Counted from the first letter of the stretch, positions 24,927 to 33,505 are shown. The stretch: DNA of 64,000 nt from Kitasatospora cinereorecta (GCF_024172095.1 NZ_JAMZDX010000007.1:124001-188000); one strand, 5' to 3'. Translations and numbers: made by a program. The notes: a model not told the origin generated them from the sequence alone.

Positions 24927-26188
24927 CCCGCCGGGTCGCGGTGACCGGGATCGGCGTGGTGGCCCCCGGCGGCATCGGCGTCCCGGCGTTCTGGGACCTG
25001 CTGACCTCCGGCCGGACGGCCACCCGGGGGATCACCCTGTTCGACCCGGAGGGCTTCCGCTCCCGGATCGCCGCCGAGTGCGACTTCGACCCGGCGGCGC
25101 AGGGCCTCGACCCGGAGCAGATCGCCCGCAGCGACCGCTACGTCCAGTTCGCCCTGGTGGCCGCCGCCGAGGCGGTCGCCGACAGCGGACTCGACCCGGC
25201 GGCCGAGGACCCGTGGCGGCTCGGCGTCTCGCTGGGCACCGCGGTCGGCGGCACCACCCGGCTGGAGCAGGACTACGTCCTGGTCAGCGCGTACGGCGAG
25301 GACTGGGCGGTGGACCACCGCCCGGCCGGCAAGTACCTGGAACGGGCCTTCCAGCCCAGCACGCTGGCCGCCGCGGTGGCCGAGCGGTTCGGCGCGGCCG
25401 GTCCGGTGCAGACCGTCTCCACCGGCTGCACCTCCGGTCTGGACGCGGTCGGGTACGCCGCCTGCACCATCGAGGAGGGCCGCGCCGACGTGGTGATCGC
25501 CGGTGCCTGCGACTCGCCGATCTCCCCGATCACGGTCGCCTGCTTCGACGCCATCAAGGCCACCTCGGCCCGCAACGACGACCCGGAGCACGCCTCCCGG
25601 CCGTTCGACGCCACCCGCGACGGCTTCGTGCTCGGCGAGGGCGGCGCCGTCCTGGTGCTGGAGGAACTGGAGCACGCCCGCCGCCGCGGCGCCCGGATCT
25701 ACGCCGAACTCGGCGGCTTCGCCACCTTCGGCAACGCCTACCACATGACCGGCCTCACCCAGGAGGGCCGGGAGATGTCCGAGGCGATCGACCGGGCGCT
25801 GGCCCACGCGAAGATCAACGGCGAGGACGTCGACTACGTCAACGCCCACGGCTCAGGCACCAAGCAGAACGACCGGCACGAGACCGCCGCGGTCAAGCGC
25901 TCGCTCGGCGAACACGCCTACCGGACCCCGATGAGCTCCATCAAGTCCATGGTGGGCCACTCGCTCGGCGCGATCGGCGCGATCGAACTGGTCGCCTGCA
26001 CCCTCGCCCTGCACCACGGCGTGGTCCCGCCCACCGCCAACTACCGTGAGCGCGACCCGGAGTGCGACCTCGACTACGTGCCGGGCGCCGCCCGCGAGCT
26101 GCCGCTGCGGCACGTGCTCTCGGTCGGCAGCGGCTTCGGCGGCTTCCAGTCGGCCGTGGTGCTCAGCCGGACGGAGGCGACGGAATGA
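24923..26188 (+). CDS. Type II polyketide ketosynthase KS-alpha (whiE ORFIII homologue)
   Basis: 421 aa, GTG start coupled to the cupin gene. Catalytic residues are intact: Cys169 in VSTGCTSGLDA, His309 in VNAHGSGTKQND and His346 in KSMVGHSLGA. It catalyses malonyl-ACP decarboxylative condensations as the heterodimer with KS-beta. The gene order around it (SchA/CurD, cupin, KS, KS, ACP, two cyclases) is that of spore-pigment PKSs, which make C24 dodecaketides in the studied cases. Stop and KS-beta start overlap by ATGA, giving equimolar expression. Confidence 0.93.
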   Translation: MTRRVAVTGIGVVAPGGIGVPAFWDLLTSGRTATRGITLFDPEGFRSRIAAECDFDPAAQGLDPEQIARSDRYVQFALVAAAEAVADSGLDPAAEDPWRLGVSLGTAVGGTTRLEQDYVLVSAYGEDWAVDHRPAGKYLERAFQPSTLAAAVAERFGAAGPVQTVSTGCTSGLDAVGYAACTIEEGRADVVIAGACDSPISPITVACFDAIKATSARNDDPEHASRPFDATRDGFVLGEGGAVLVLEELEHARRRGARIYAELGGFATFGNAYHMTGLTQEGREMSEAIDRALAHAKINGEDVDYVNAHGSGTKQNDRHETAAVKRSLGEHAYRTPMSSIKSMVGHSLGAIGAIELVACTLALHHGVVPPTANYRERDPECDLDYVPGAARELPLRHVLSVGSGFGGFQSAVVLSRTEATE

Positions 26189-27402
26189 CGGGCCGCACTG
26201 CCGTACTGACCGGCATGGGCGTGGTCGCGCCCAACGGCATCGGCGCGGACGACTTCTGGAAGGCGACCCGGGAGGGCCGCTCGGTCCTCGCCCCGATCGA
26301 CCGGGAGGGCTGCGACCGCTACCCGGTCCGGGTGGCCGGCCTGGTGCGCGGCTTCGACGCCGCGTCCTTCGTCGAGGAGCGCTACCTCGTCCAGACCGAC
26401 CGCTTCACCCACTTCGCGATGGCCGCCGCCGGCCTGGCCCTGGACGAGGCCGGGCTCACGGTCGACGACCCGTTCGGGATCGGCGTGGTCACCGCAGCCG
26501 GCTCCGGCGGCGGCGCCTTCGGCCAGCGCGAACTGCAAGAACTGTGGAGCCGCGGGCCGCACCACGTGGGCCCGTACCAGTCGATCGCCTGGTTCTACGC
26601 GGCCTCCACCGGCCAGATCTCCATCCGCGGCGGCTTCAAGGGCCCCTGCGGAGTGGTCGCCTCCGACGAGGCGGGCGGCCTGGACGCGCTGGCGCACGCC
26701 GCCCGGGCGATCCGGCGCGGCACCGAGGCGGTGGTGGCCGGCGCGGCCGAGGCACCGATCGCGCCGTACTCGATGGTCTGCCAGCTCGGCTACCCCGGGC
26801 TGTCCACCGAGGAGCGACCCGAGCGCGCCTACCTGCCGTTCGCCCCCGACGCGCCCGGGTTCGTCCCGGCCGAGGGCGGGGCGATGTTCGTGGTGGAGTC
26901 CGAGTCGGCCGCGCGGGCCCGCGGCGCCCGGATCCGCGCCCAACTGGCCGGGCACGCCGCCACGTTCACCGGTGCCGCGCGCTGGGCGGAGTCCCGGGCC
27001 GGCCTCGCGCACGCGGTGCGCGGCGCCCTCGCCGAGGCCCGCTGCGCCCCGGACGAGATCGACGTGGTGTTCGCCGACGCGCTCGGCGTCCCCGAGGCCG
27101 ACCGGGCCGAGGCCCTGGCCCTCGCGGACGCGCTCGGCGACCACAGCGCCCGCGTCCCGGTCACCGCCCCCAAGGCGGGAGTCGGCCGCGCCCACTGCGG
27201 GGCGCCGGTGCTGGACGTGGCCGCCGCCGTGCTCGCCCTGGAGAACGGCCTGGTCCCGCCCACCCCGAACGTCACCACCAGTGACCTCGGGCTCGACCTG
27301 GTCACCGGCTTCGCCCGGTCGGCCGAACTGCGCACCGCCCTGGTGCTCAGCCGGGGCCTGATGGGCTCCAACGCGGCGCTGGTGCTGCGCCGCACCCCCT
27401 GA
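26185..27402 (+). CDS. KS-beta / chain length factor (whiE ORFIV homologue)
   Basis: 405 aa. KS fold without the active-site Cys: the equivalent segment reads CGVVASDEAGGLDALA, with Glu162 where chain length factors of antibiotic PKSs have Gln (Gln161 in actinorhodin CLF). The second catalytic His of KS-alpha is absent too (APKAGVGRAHCG in place of SMVGHSLG). It sets chain length and, in other systems, generates acetyl primer by malonyl decarboxylation. Overlaps KS-alpha by ATGA. Confidence 0.9.
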   Translation: MTGRTAVLTGMGVVAPNGIGADDFWKATREGRSVLAPIDREGCDRYPVRVAGLVRGFDAASFVEERYLVQTDRFTHFAMAAAGLALDEAGLTVDDPFGIGVVTAAGSGGGAFGQRELQELWSRGPHHVGPYQSIAWFYAASTGQISIRGGFKGPCGVVASDEAGGLDALAHAARAIRRGTEAVVAGAAEAPIAPYSMVCQLGYPGLSTEERPERAYLPFAPDAPGFVPAEGGAMFVVESESAARARGARIRAQLAGHAATFTGAARWAESRAGLAHAVRGALAEARCAPDEIDVVFADALGVPEADRAEALALADALGDHSARVPVTAPKAGVGRAHCGAPVLDVAAAVLALENGLVPPTPNVTTSDLGLDLVTGFARSAELRTALVLSRGLMGSNAALVLRRTP

Positions 27403-27437
27403 ACCACCCCGTTCAACCACCGTCCCTGGAGAACACA

Positions 27438-27692
27438 TTGACCCCCGTACTGAGCTATGACGAACTCGCCGTGCTGATCAAGGCCCGGGCCGGCATCCAG
27501 GTCGACCCGATGGACCTGGAGCGCCCCGGCGCGAGCTTCGACGAGTTCGGCATCGACTCGCTCGGCCTGCTCGGCGTGGTCGGCGAGCTGGAGAACCGCC
27601 ACGGCGTCCAGATCCCGGCCGACGCGGTCACCCACAAGACGCCGGCCGACTTCGTGGCCGCCGTCAACTCCGCGGTGAAGGCAGGTGCCTGA
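27438..27692 (+). CDS. Acyl carrier protein of the pigment PKS (whiE ORFV homologue)
   Basis: 84 aa, TTG start (27438) with a TGGAGA ribosome site. Phosphopantetheine attachment is Ser41 in FGIDSLGLLG. Carries the growing poly-beta-ketone for the KS-alpha/KS-beta pair. 35 bp after KS-beta and 1 bp before the cyclase. The rare TTG start may limit ACP translation. Confidence 0.9.
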   Translation: MTPVLSYDELAVLIKARAGIQVDPMDLERPGASFDEFGIDSLGLLGVVGELENRHGVQIPADAVTHKTPADFVAAVNSAVKAGA

Positions 27693-27693
27693 G

Positions 27694-28149
27694 ATGCCCG
27701 GACACACCGACAACACCATCCTCATCAACGCGCCGGTCGACCTGGTCTGGGAGATCACCAACGACCTGGAGAGCTGGCCGCAGCTGTTCAGCGAGTACGC
27801 CTCGGTGGAGGTGCTGGCCCGCGAGGGTCAGCTCACCCGCTTCCGGCTCACCATGCACCCGGACGAGAACGGCCAGATCTGGAGCTGGGTCTCCGAGCGG
27901 GAGACCGACCGCGACGCGCTGGCCGTCCGGGCCCGCCGGGTCGAGCCCGGCCCGTTCGAGTTCATGGAGATCCGCTGGGAGTACCAGGACATGCCGCAGG
28001 GCACCGGCATGCGGTGGATCCAGGACTTCGCCATGAAGCCCACCGCGCCGATCGACGACGCCGGCATGACCGACCGGATCAACCAGAACTCCCGCGTCCA
28101 GATGGAGCTGATCCGCGCCAAGGTCGAGGCCCGGGCAGGCCGTTCGTGA
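27694..28149 (+). CDS. Aromatase/cyclase, SRPBCC fold (whiE ORFVI homologue)
   Basis: 151 aa. Begins MPGHTDNTILINAPVDLVWEITNDLESWPQLFSEYASVEVL, the hallmark of single-domain polyketide aromatase/cyclases of the TcmN/WhiE-ORFVI type. It would guide first-ring cyclisation and aromatisation of the ACP-bound chain in its hydrophobic cavity. Start ATG is one base after the ACP stop; an upstream in-frame GTG would overlap the ACP. Its stop overlaps the next cyclase by GTGA. Confidence 0.9.
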   Translation: MPGHTDNTILINAPVDLVWEITNDLESWPQLFSEYASVEVLAREGQLTRFRLTMHPDENGQIWSWVSERETDRDALAVRARRVEPGPFEFMEIRWEYQDMPQGTGMRWIQDFAMKPTAPIDDAGMTDRINQNSRVQMELIRAKVEARAGRS

Positions 28150-28487
28150 CCGGCGCGCACCGCACGCTGATCGTCGCCCGGATGCGGAAGCAGGACGCCG
28201 CCGACTCCATCGCCGACGTGTTCGCCGACTCCGACCGCGGCGAACTGCCCCACCTGATCGGCGTCACCGGCCGCAGCCTGTTCCAGTTCGGCGACGTCTA
28301 CCTGCACCTGATCGAGTCCGAGCGGCCCGCCGGACCCGAGGTGGCCAAGTACGCCGCGCACCCCGAGTTCCGCTCCGTCAGCGAACGCCTCGCGGTGTAC
28401 GTCGACGCGTACGACCCGGCGACCTGGCGCACCCCGAAGGACGCCATGGCCCGCGAGTTCTACCGCTGGGAACGCGCCGTGCGCTGA
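28146..28487 (+). CDS. TcmI-family polyketide cyclase (whiE ORFVII homologue)
   Basis: 113 aa, GTG start. Ferredoxin-like TcmI fold: RTLIVARMRKQDAADSIADVFADSD, LPHLIGVTGRSLFQFGDVYLHLIE and the C-terminal PKDAMAREFYRWE. This second cyclase closes later rings in spore-pigment and tetracenomycin pathways. It is the final canonical whiE gene; the acetyl-CoA carboxylase genes start only 50 bp later on the same strand. Confidence 0.9.
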   Translation: MTGAHRTLIVARMRKQDAADSIADVFADSDRGELPHLIGVTGRSLFQFGDVYLHLIESERPAGPEVAKYAAHPEFRSVSERLAVYVDAYDPATWRTPKDAMAREFYRWERAVR

Positions 28488-28537
28488 GCCGGGCACGGCC
28501 GCCGGACAAGCCGGGCCGAGGAGAGGAGAGACCCACC

Positions 28538-30217
28538 GTGAACCGAGACGAGCGGGACCCCGACTGGGTGCGCTGCGAAGGCTGCGCCGCCCTGGTCTAC
28601 GGCAAACGCTGGGTCAGGAGCCTGCGGGTGTGCCCCGAGTGCGGCCGCCACGGCCGCCTCACCGCGCGCCAGCGCCTCGACCAGCTGCTCGACCCCGGCA
28701 CCGCCGAACCGATCACCGCCGCCGCCGCGGTGCACGACCCGCTCGGCTTCGTCGACAGCCGCTCCTACCAGGAGCGGCTGGACGAGGCCCGCGCCGACAC
28801 CGGCCTCGCCGAGGCGGTGCTGTGCGTCGCCGGACTGATCGAGGGCCAGCCCGCGATCCTCGCCGTGATGGACTTCCGTTTCCTCGGCGGCAGCCTCGGC
28901 TGCGGCGTCGGCGCCCTGATCACCCAGGCCGCGCACACCGCGCTGGCCCGGGGCGTCCCCCTGGTGATGGTCACCGCCTCCGGCGGCGCCCGGATGCAGG
29001 AGGGCGTGCTGTCCCTGATGCAGATGGCCAAGACCGCCCAGGCCCTCGCCGAACTCGACGAGGCCGGCATCCTCACCGTCTCGGTCATCACCGACCCGAC
29101 GTACGGCGGGGTGGCCGCCTCCTTCGCCACCCTCGCCGACGTCATCATCGCCGAGCCCGGCGCCCGGATGGGCTTCGCCGGCCCCCGGGTGATCGAGCAG
29201 ACCACCGGCGAACGACTCCCCGAGGGCTTCCAGACCGCCGAGTTCCTGCTGGAACACGGCATGGTCGACGACGTCGTCCCGCGGATCGGCGTCCGGCCGG
29301 TGCTCGGCCGCCTGCTCGGGCTGCGCCCGGCCGCCGCCCCGCCCCCCGAGAGCGGCAACGCGGAGGCCATCCTGCGGGCCGCCGACGAACTCACCGACCG
29401 GGACGCCTGGGAGAACGTCCGGCTCGCCCGCCACCCCGAGCGGCCCACCACCCTGGACTACATCCGCCGCCTGGTGGACGACTTCCAGGAACTGCACGGC
29501 GACCGGCTCACCGAGGACTGCCCCGCCATCGTGGCCGGCACCGGACGGCTGGCCGGCCTGCCGGTGATGCTGATCGGCCACCACAAGGGCGGCCCGGAAC
29601 TCAGCGAGCGCCGCCGCCACCGCTTCGGCATGGCCGCCCCCTCCGGCTACCGCAAGGCCGCCCGGCTGATGCGGCTGGCCGCCAAACTCGGCCTGCCGCT
29701 GGTCACCCTGATCGACACCCCCGGCGCCAACCCCGGCCCCGACGCCGAGAGCGGCGGACAGGCCGCCGCCATCGCCGAGAACCTGCGGCTGATGGCCCGG
29801 CTGCCGGTGCCGATCGTCGCCGTGCTGATCGGCGAGGGCGGCAGCGGCGGGGCGCTCGCCCTGGCCGTCGCCGACCGGGTCCTGGTCAGTGCCAACGGCA
29901 TCTACTCGGTGATCAGCCCGGAGGGCTGCGCGGCGATCCTGTGGAAGGACCCGCAGGCCGCTCCCACCGCCGCCGACGCGCTGCGGCTGCATGCTCGCGA
30001 CCTGCTCCAGCTCGGGGTCGTCGACGGCGTCGTACCGGAGCCCCCCGAGGGCGCCCACCAGGACCACGCGGCCGCCGCCGGACTCCTGGAGGCCGCCCTG
30101 ACCACCGCGCTGCACGAGCTCATCCCGTGGGACGTGGAGCAGCTGCTCGCCGAGCGCAGGAACCGGTTCCACGCCTTCGGGAACGAGGCCGTGGTGCCCG
30201 CCGAGAGGAGCGAGTGA
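28538..30217 (+). CDS. Acetyl-CoA carboxylase carboxyltransferase, fused AccD-AccA
   Basis: 559 aa, GTG start with a strong GAGGAGAGGAGAG ribosome site. The N-terminal half is AccD-like with a C4 zinc ribbon (Cys13, Cys16, Cys32, Cys35), MDFRFLGGSLGCGVG and TASGGARMQEGVLSLMQM; the C-terminal half (from about 275) is AccA-like with TLDYIRRLVDDFQELHGDR, PSGYRKAARLMRLA, TLIDTPGANPG and GEGGSGGALALAVADRV. It transfers carboxyl from biotin to acetyl-CoA. The multisubunit form is unusual in actinomycetes, whose housekeeping enzymes use a fused biotin subunit plus a large beta subunit. Confidence 0.9.
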   Translation: MNRDERDPDWVRCEGCAALVYGKRWVRSLRVCPECGRHGRLTARQRLDQLLDPGTAEPITAAAAVHDPLGFVDSRSYQERLDEARADTGLAEAVLCVAGLIEGQPAILAVMDFRFLGGSLGCGVGALITQAAHTALARGVPLVMVTASGGARMQEGVLSLMQMAKTAQALAELDEAGILTVSVITDPTYGGVAASFATLADVIIAEPGARMGFAGPRVIEQTTGERLPEGFQTAEFLLEHGMVDDVVPRIGVRPVLGRLLGLRPAAAPPPESGNAEAILRAADELTDRDAWENVRLARHPERPTTLDYIRRLVDDFQELHGDRLTEDCPAIVAGTGRLAGLPVMLIGHHKGGPELSERRRHRFGMAAPSGYRKAARLMRLAAKLGLPLVTLIDTPGANPGPDAESGGQAAAIAENLRLMARLPVPIVAVLIGEGGSGGALALAVADRVLVSANGIYSVISPEGCAAILWKDPQAAPTAADALRLHARDLLQLGVVDGVVPEPPEGAHQDHAAAAGLLEAALTTALHELIPWDVEQLLAERRNRFHAFGNEAVVPAERSE

Positions 30218-30735
30218 TGACTGTCGAGCTCAAGGGCGAGCCCGAACGGGACGGCAACGGCCACCGGGTGGCCCTGATCGGCACCGCGCCGCCCGCGGCC
30301 GACCTGGCCGAACTGTGCCGCAGCGTCGCCGAACTGGCCAGGGTGCGGGCCGAACCGCCCGCCCGGATCAGGCTGGAGCACCTCGGCACCGCCGTCGAGA
30401 TCCAGTGGAAACCCGGCGAGGCGCCACCGGCTCCCGCGCCGGACGACCCGGACAAGGCGGCCGAACGGGCCGCCCCGCCAATCGACCGCGACGGCCCGCA
30501 CCACGTCTGCGCCCCGATGCTCGGCACCTTCTACCACGCCCCCGAACCCGGCAAGCCGCCGTACGTCCAGGTCGGCGACACCGTCACCCCCGGGCAGCCG
30601 ATCGGCATCCTCGAAGTGATGAAGATGATGACCCCGGTGGAGGCCGACGCGGCCGGCACCGTGGTCGAGATCCTGGTGGAGAACGCCACGCCGGTGGAGT
30701 TCCAGCAGCCCCTCATCGCCGTCGAACCCGCCTGA
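30217..30735 (+). CDS. accB: Acetyl-CoA carboxylase biotin carboxyl carrier protein
   Basis: 172 aa, ATG overlapping the previous TGA by one base. Variable N-terminal half with a Pro/Ala linker (residues about 65-90) and a C-terminal biotinyl domain (from HHVCAPMLGTFYHAPEPGKPPYVQVGD) with the biotin Lys in EVMKMM and the bacterial AccB thumb region. Links biotin carboxylase (next gene) to the carboxyltransferase (previous gene). Confidence 0.9.
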   Translation: MTVELKGEPERDGNGHRVALIGTAPPAADLAELCRSVAELARVRAEPPARIRLEHLGTAVEIQWKPGEAPPAPAPDDPDKAAERAAPPIDRDGPHHVCAPMLGTFYHAPEPGKPPYVQVGDTVTPGQPIGILEVMKMMTPVEADAAGTVVEILVENATPVEFQQPLIAVEPA

Positions 30736-30744
30736 GGGGCCGCC

Positions 30745-32106
30745 GTGTTCTCCACCGTGCTGATCGCCAACCGCGGCGAGATCGCGCTGCGGGTCGCCCG
30801 GACCTGCCGCGAGATGGGCATCCGCACCGTCGCCGTCTACTCCACCGCCGACCGGGACTCGGCGGTGGTCCACTTCGCCGACGAGGCCGTGCACATCGGG
30901 CCGCCCGCCGCCCGCGCCAGCTACCTGCACATCCCGTCGGTCGTCGAGGCGGCGCTGCGCACCGGCGCCGAGGCGATCCACCCCGGGTACGGGTTCCTCT
31001 CCGAGGACCCCGACTTCGCCGAGGTCTGCGAGGCCAACGGCCTGACCTTCGTCGGCCCGCCGGCGCAGGTGATGGAGCGGCTCGGCGACAAGGCGATGGC
31101 CCGCCGGCTGATGGCCGAGGCCGGCCTGCCCGTGCTGCCCGGCTCCACCGGCGCGGTGACCGGCCCCGCCGAGGCCCGGGAGGTCGCCGAGAAGGTCGGC
31201 TACCCGGTCATCCTCAAGGCGGTGGCCGGTGGCGGCGGACGCGGCATGGCCGTGGTCCGCGACGGCGACAGGCTCGCCCACGCCTTCCAGGAGACCCGCG
31301 CCCACGCCCGCGCCGTGTTCGGCGACGACCGGCTCTACCTGGAACGGTACGTGGACGACGCCCGGCACATCGAGGTGCAGGTGCTGTGCGACCGGCACGG
31401 CAACGCCGTCCACCTGGGGGAGCGGGACTGCTCGGTGCAGCGCCGCCACCAGAAGCTGATCGAGGAGTCACCGGCGCCCAACCTGCAGTCCGGGCTGCGG
31501 GACCGGATCTGCGCCGCCGCCGTGCGCGGCGCCCTCGCGGTCGGCTACACCGGCGCCGGCACCTTCGAGTTCGTCCTCGCACCGGACGGCGCGTTCCACC
31601 TGATGGAGGTCAACTGCCGCCTCCAGGTGGAACATCCGGTCACCGAGATGGTCACCGGCATCGACCTCGTGCGCGAACAGCTGCTGGTCGCCGCCGGCCG
31701 GCACCTCGCCTTCCGGCAGGAGGACGTAGTGTTCCGCGGCGCCGCCGTGGAGGCCCGGGTCAACGCCGAGGACCCGGCGAGGGAGTTCGTGCCCACGCCC
31801 GGGCAGCTCACCGAATTCACCCCGCCGGGCGGCCAGTTCGTCCGGGTCGACACCCACGCCCGGACCGGCTGGACGGTCGGCCCCGACTACGACTCGCTGC
31901 TCGCCAAGACCATCGCCTGGGCCCCCGACCGGGAGCGCGCCATCGCCCGACTCGACCGCGCGCTGGCTGAGTTCCGGATCGACGGCCCCGGCGTGCACAC
32001 CACCACCGAGTACCTGCGGCACACCCTCGCCGACCACCGCTACCGGGCCGGGCGCCACACCACCGGCCTGGTGGCGGAGATGGCCGCCGAAGCCGCCACC
32101 GTCTGA
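30745..32106 (+). CDS. accC: Acetyl-CoA carboxylase, biotin carboxylase subunit
   Basis: 453 aa, GTG start. Stand-alone biotin carboxylase without biotinyl domain: LIANRGEIALRVARTCREMG, HPGYGFLSEDPDFA, KAVAGGGGRGMAVV, DCSVQRRHQKLIEESPAPNL and EVNCRLQVEHPVTEMVTG; the usual Asn-Thr-Arg is Asn-Cys-Arg here with the catalytic Arg kept. It carboxylates AccB-biotin using bicarbonate and ATP. Last gene of the pigment-acc operon, giving a complete malonyl-CoA supply module. Confidence 0.92.
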   Translation: MFSTVLIANRGEIALRVARTCREMGIRTVAVYSTADRDSAVVHFADEAVHIGPPAARASYLHIPSVVEAALRTGAEAIHPGYGFLSEDPDFAEVCEANGLTFVGPPAQVMERLGDKAMARRLMAEAGLPVLPGSTGAVTGPAEAREVAEKVGYPVILKAVAGGGGRGMAVVRDGDRLAHAFQETRAHARAVFGDDRLYLERYVDDARHIEVQVLCDRHGNAVHLGERDCSVQRRHQKLIEESPAPNLQSGLRDRICAAAVRGALAVGYTGAGTFEFVLAPDGAFHLMEVNCRLQVEHPVTEMVTGIDLVREQLLVAAGRHLAFRQEDVVFRGAAVEARVNAEDPAREFVPTPGQLTEFTPPGGQFVRVDTHARTGWTVGPDYDSLLAKTIAWAPDRERAIARLDRALAEFRIDGPGVHTTTEYLRHTLADHRYRAGRHTTGLVAEMAAEAATV

Positions 32107-32289
32107 CCCCCATCGGCAGGGCACCCGCCCGAGTCGACCAGTTCCACCCGAATTGCCCAGTGCCACCCCCGAGATGGCACACCCCGGTGGCAGCGCGGAG
32201 CGAACGGGCCCAGCGTGGAAGCGGCGCCCCGAGCACCAACCACCGGCACCGGGCCGGCCCTTCGGGGCAATCGAAAGGAATCGACCCTC

Positions 32290-32691
32290 ATGCGTTCTGT
32301 ACGCACCCTCGCGACCGGAGCGGCCGTCGCCGCCACCCTCCTCCTCGGCGCGCCCATGGCCTACGCCGACGGCATGCCGGACGCCGGCAGCCATCAGAAG
32401 GGCTGGGAGGACCACGCCACGGCCGACGCCAAGAGCGACTCCAAGAGTGACTCGAAGAGCGACGCGGCGGACTCCAAGAGCGACTCCCACGGCAAGCCGG
32501 ACGCGAAGCCGGAAGGCTCGGACGGCAAGCACCAGAAGCCGCACGGCGGCGTCCACACCGGCGGCGGCGGCCTGGCGCTCTCCGGCGGCGGCGTCGCCTC
32601 CGGGGCGGCCCTGCTGGCCGGCGGCATCGGCGTCTCCGCGTACGCGATGCGCCGCCGCCGCAACACCGCCCGGGTCGGCCTCGCCGTCTGA
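32290..32691 (+). CDS. Small secreted, C-terminally anchored surface protein next to a sortase
   Basis: 133 aa, ATG with GAAAGGAA upstream. Signal peptide (cleavage after AYA, residue 26), a hydrophilic Lys/Ser/Asp repeat region (DSKSDSKSD, 49-67), Gly-rich segment PHGGVHTGGGG (84-94), membrane helix (about 97-118) and RRRR tail. No LPXTG. Followed by a hairpin and then by a class F sortase gene, matching the arrangement at 11201-12509. Function unknown; likely a wall-displayed peptide processed by that sortase. Confidence 0.75.
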   Translation: MRSVRTLATGAAVAATLLLGAPMAYADGMPDAGSHQKGWEDHATADAKSDSKSDSKSDAADSKSDSHGKPDAKPEGSDGKHQKPHGGVHTGGGGLALSGGGVASGAALLAGGIGVSAYAMRRRRNTARVGLAV

Positions 32692-32703
32692 CCCGCGCAC
32701 CCT

Positions 32704-32753
32704 CGGACGCCCTGCCGCCCCGCCGCACCGGCGGTGGAGCGGCAGGGCGTCCG
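32704..32753 (+). terminator. Hairpin between surface protein and sortase genes
   Basis: 15-bp perfect arms (starting CGGACGCC and ending GGCGTCCG) with a 20-nt loop that can itself pair (CCGCC/GGCGG). No T run. Probably a partial terminator that gives more surface protein than sortase mRNA. Confidence 0.6.
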
Positions 32754-32794
32754 GCCGACCGGAGCCGGTTCGTACAGGAAAGGCCACCGCACCG

Positions 32795-33451
32795 ATGACC
32801 CAACCCACCCCGCCCGCAGGTGGCCGACTGCTGCGCTTCGGCCTCGCCGCGACCGCCCTCGGCGCCCTCGTGCTCTACAACTCGGTGGACGCCGCCCCAG
32901 CCACCACCGAGACCACCACCGCGGTCGCCGGGCCCTCCGCGAGCGCCGCCGTACCGAGCCCGGCACCCGTCCGGACCGCGAAGCGGGGCCCCGCGATGGC
33001 GCGCTCGGCGCCGACCCGGGTGAAGATCCCGCAGATCGGCGTGGACGCGCCCACCACCGAACTCACCCTCGACGCCAACGGACAGCTCAACGCCCCGCCG
33101 GCGACCGACCGCAACCTGGTCGGCTGGTACCGCGACGGCGCCAGCCCCGGCGAGCTCGGCAGCGCCGTCCTGGCCGGGCACGTGGACACCAAGACCGGCC
33201 CCGCCGTCTTCCTGCTGCTGAGCCTGCTGGTGCCCGGCAACACCGTCGAGGTGGCCCGCGCCGACGGCACCACCGCCGTCTTCCTGGTCGACTCGGTGGA
33301 GACCTTCGCCAAGAACGCCTTCCCCGACGACCGCGTCTACGCCGACACCCCCGACGCCCAGCTGCGCCTGATCACCTGCGGCGGCGTGTACGACCACAAG
33401 GCCAAGGACTACACCGCCAACGTGGTGGTCTTCGCCCACCTGAAGGCCTGA
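32795..33451 (+). CDS. Class F sortase
   Basis: 218 aa, ATG with CAGGAAAGG upstream. Membrane segment at about 14-28, Ala/Pro/Thr linker, then sortase barrel from residue 70 with catalytic His in LAGHVDTKTG and Cys in RLITCGGVYDHK. The usual Arg after the Cys loop is not obvious here (DHKAKDYTANVVV instead of the DRKTGYQSNVVV of the first sortase), which may matter for activity. Presumed to act on the protein encoded at 32290. Confidence 0.87.
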   Translation: MTQPTPPAGGRLLRFGLAATALGALVLYNSVDAAPATTETTTAVAGPSASAAVPSPAPVRTAKRGPAMARSAPTRVKIPQIGVDAPTTELTLDANGQLNAPPATDRNLVGWYRDGASPGELGSAVLAGHVDTKTGPAVFLLLSLLVPGNTVEVARADGTTAVFLVDSVETFAKNAFPDDRVYADTPDAQLRLITCGGVYDHKAKDYTANVVVFAHLKA

Positions 33452-33459
33452 CGTCCGAA

Positions 33460-33494
33460 GGGGCCGGGTCCGCCGAGGTGGCGGACCCGGCCCC
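33460..33494. terminator. Bidirectional terminator hairpin
   Basis: 15-bp perfect arms (GGGGCCGGGTCCGCC and its complement) with a 5-nt loop, between the convergent sortase and methyltransferase genes, 9 bp and 12 bp from their stops. Confidence 0.85.
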
Positions 33495-33505
33495 TGCGCG
33501 CGGGC

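Noticed and set aside
24923..28487. Reading the PKS as an antibiotic (angucycline or anthracycline) cluster
   Set aside because: Gene set and order (SchA/CurD, cupin, KS, KS, ACP, two small cyclases, divergent monooxygenase) are those of spore pigments; no glycosylation, ketoreductase, resistance or pathway-specific SARP gene is present.
28538..32106. Propionyl- or methylcrotonyl-CoA carboxylase for the pigment-linked carboxylase
   Set aside because: The zinc ribbon, AccA-like C-terminal half, separate small BCCP and stand-alone biotin carboxylase are the acetyl-CoA carboxylase plan.
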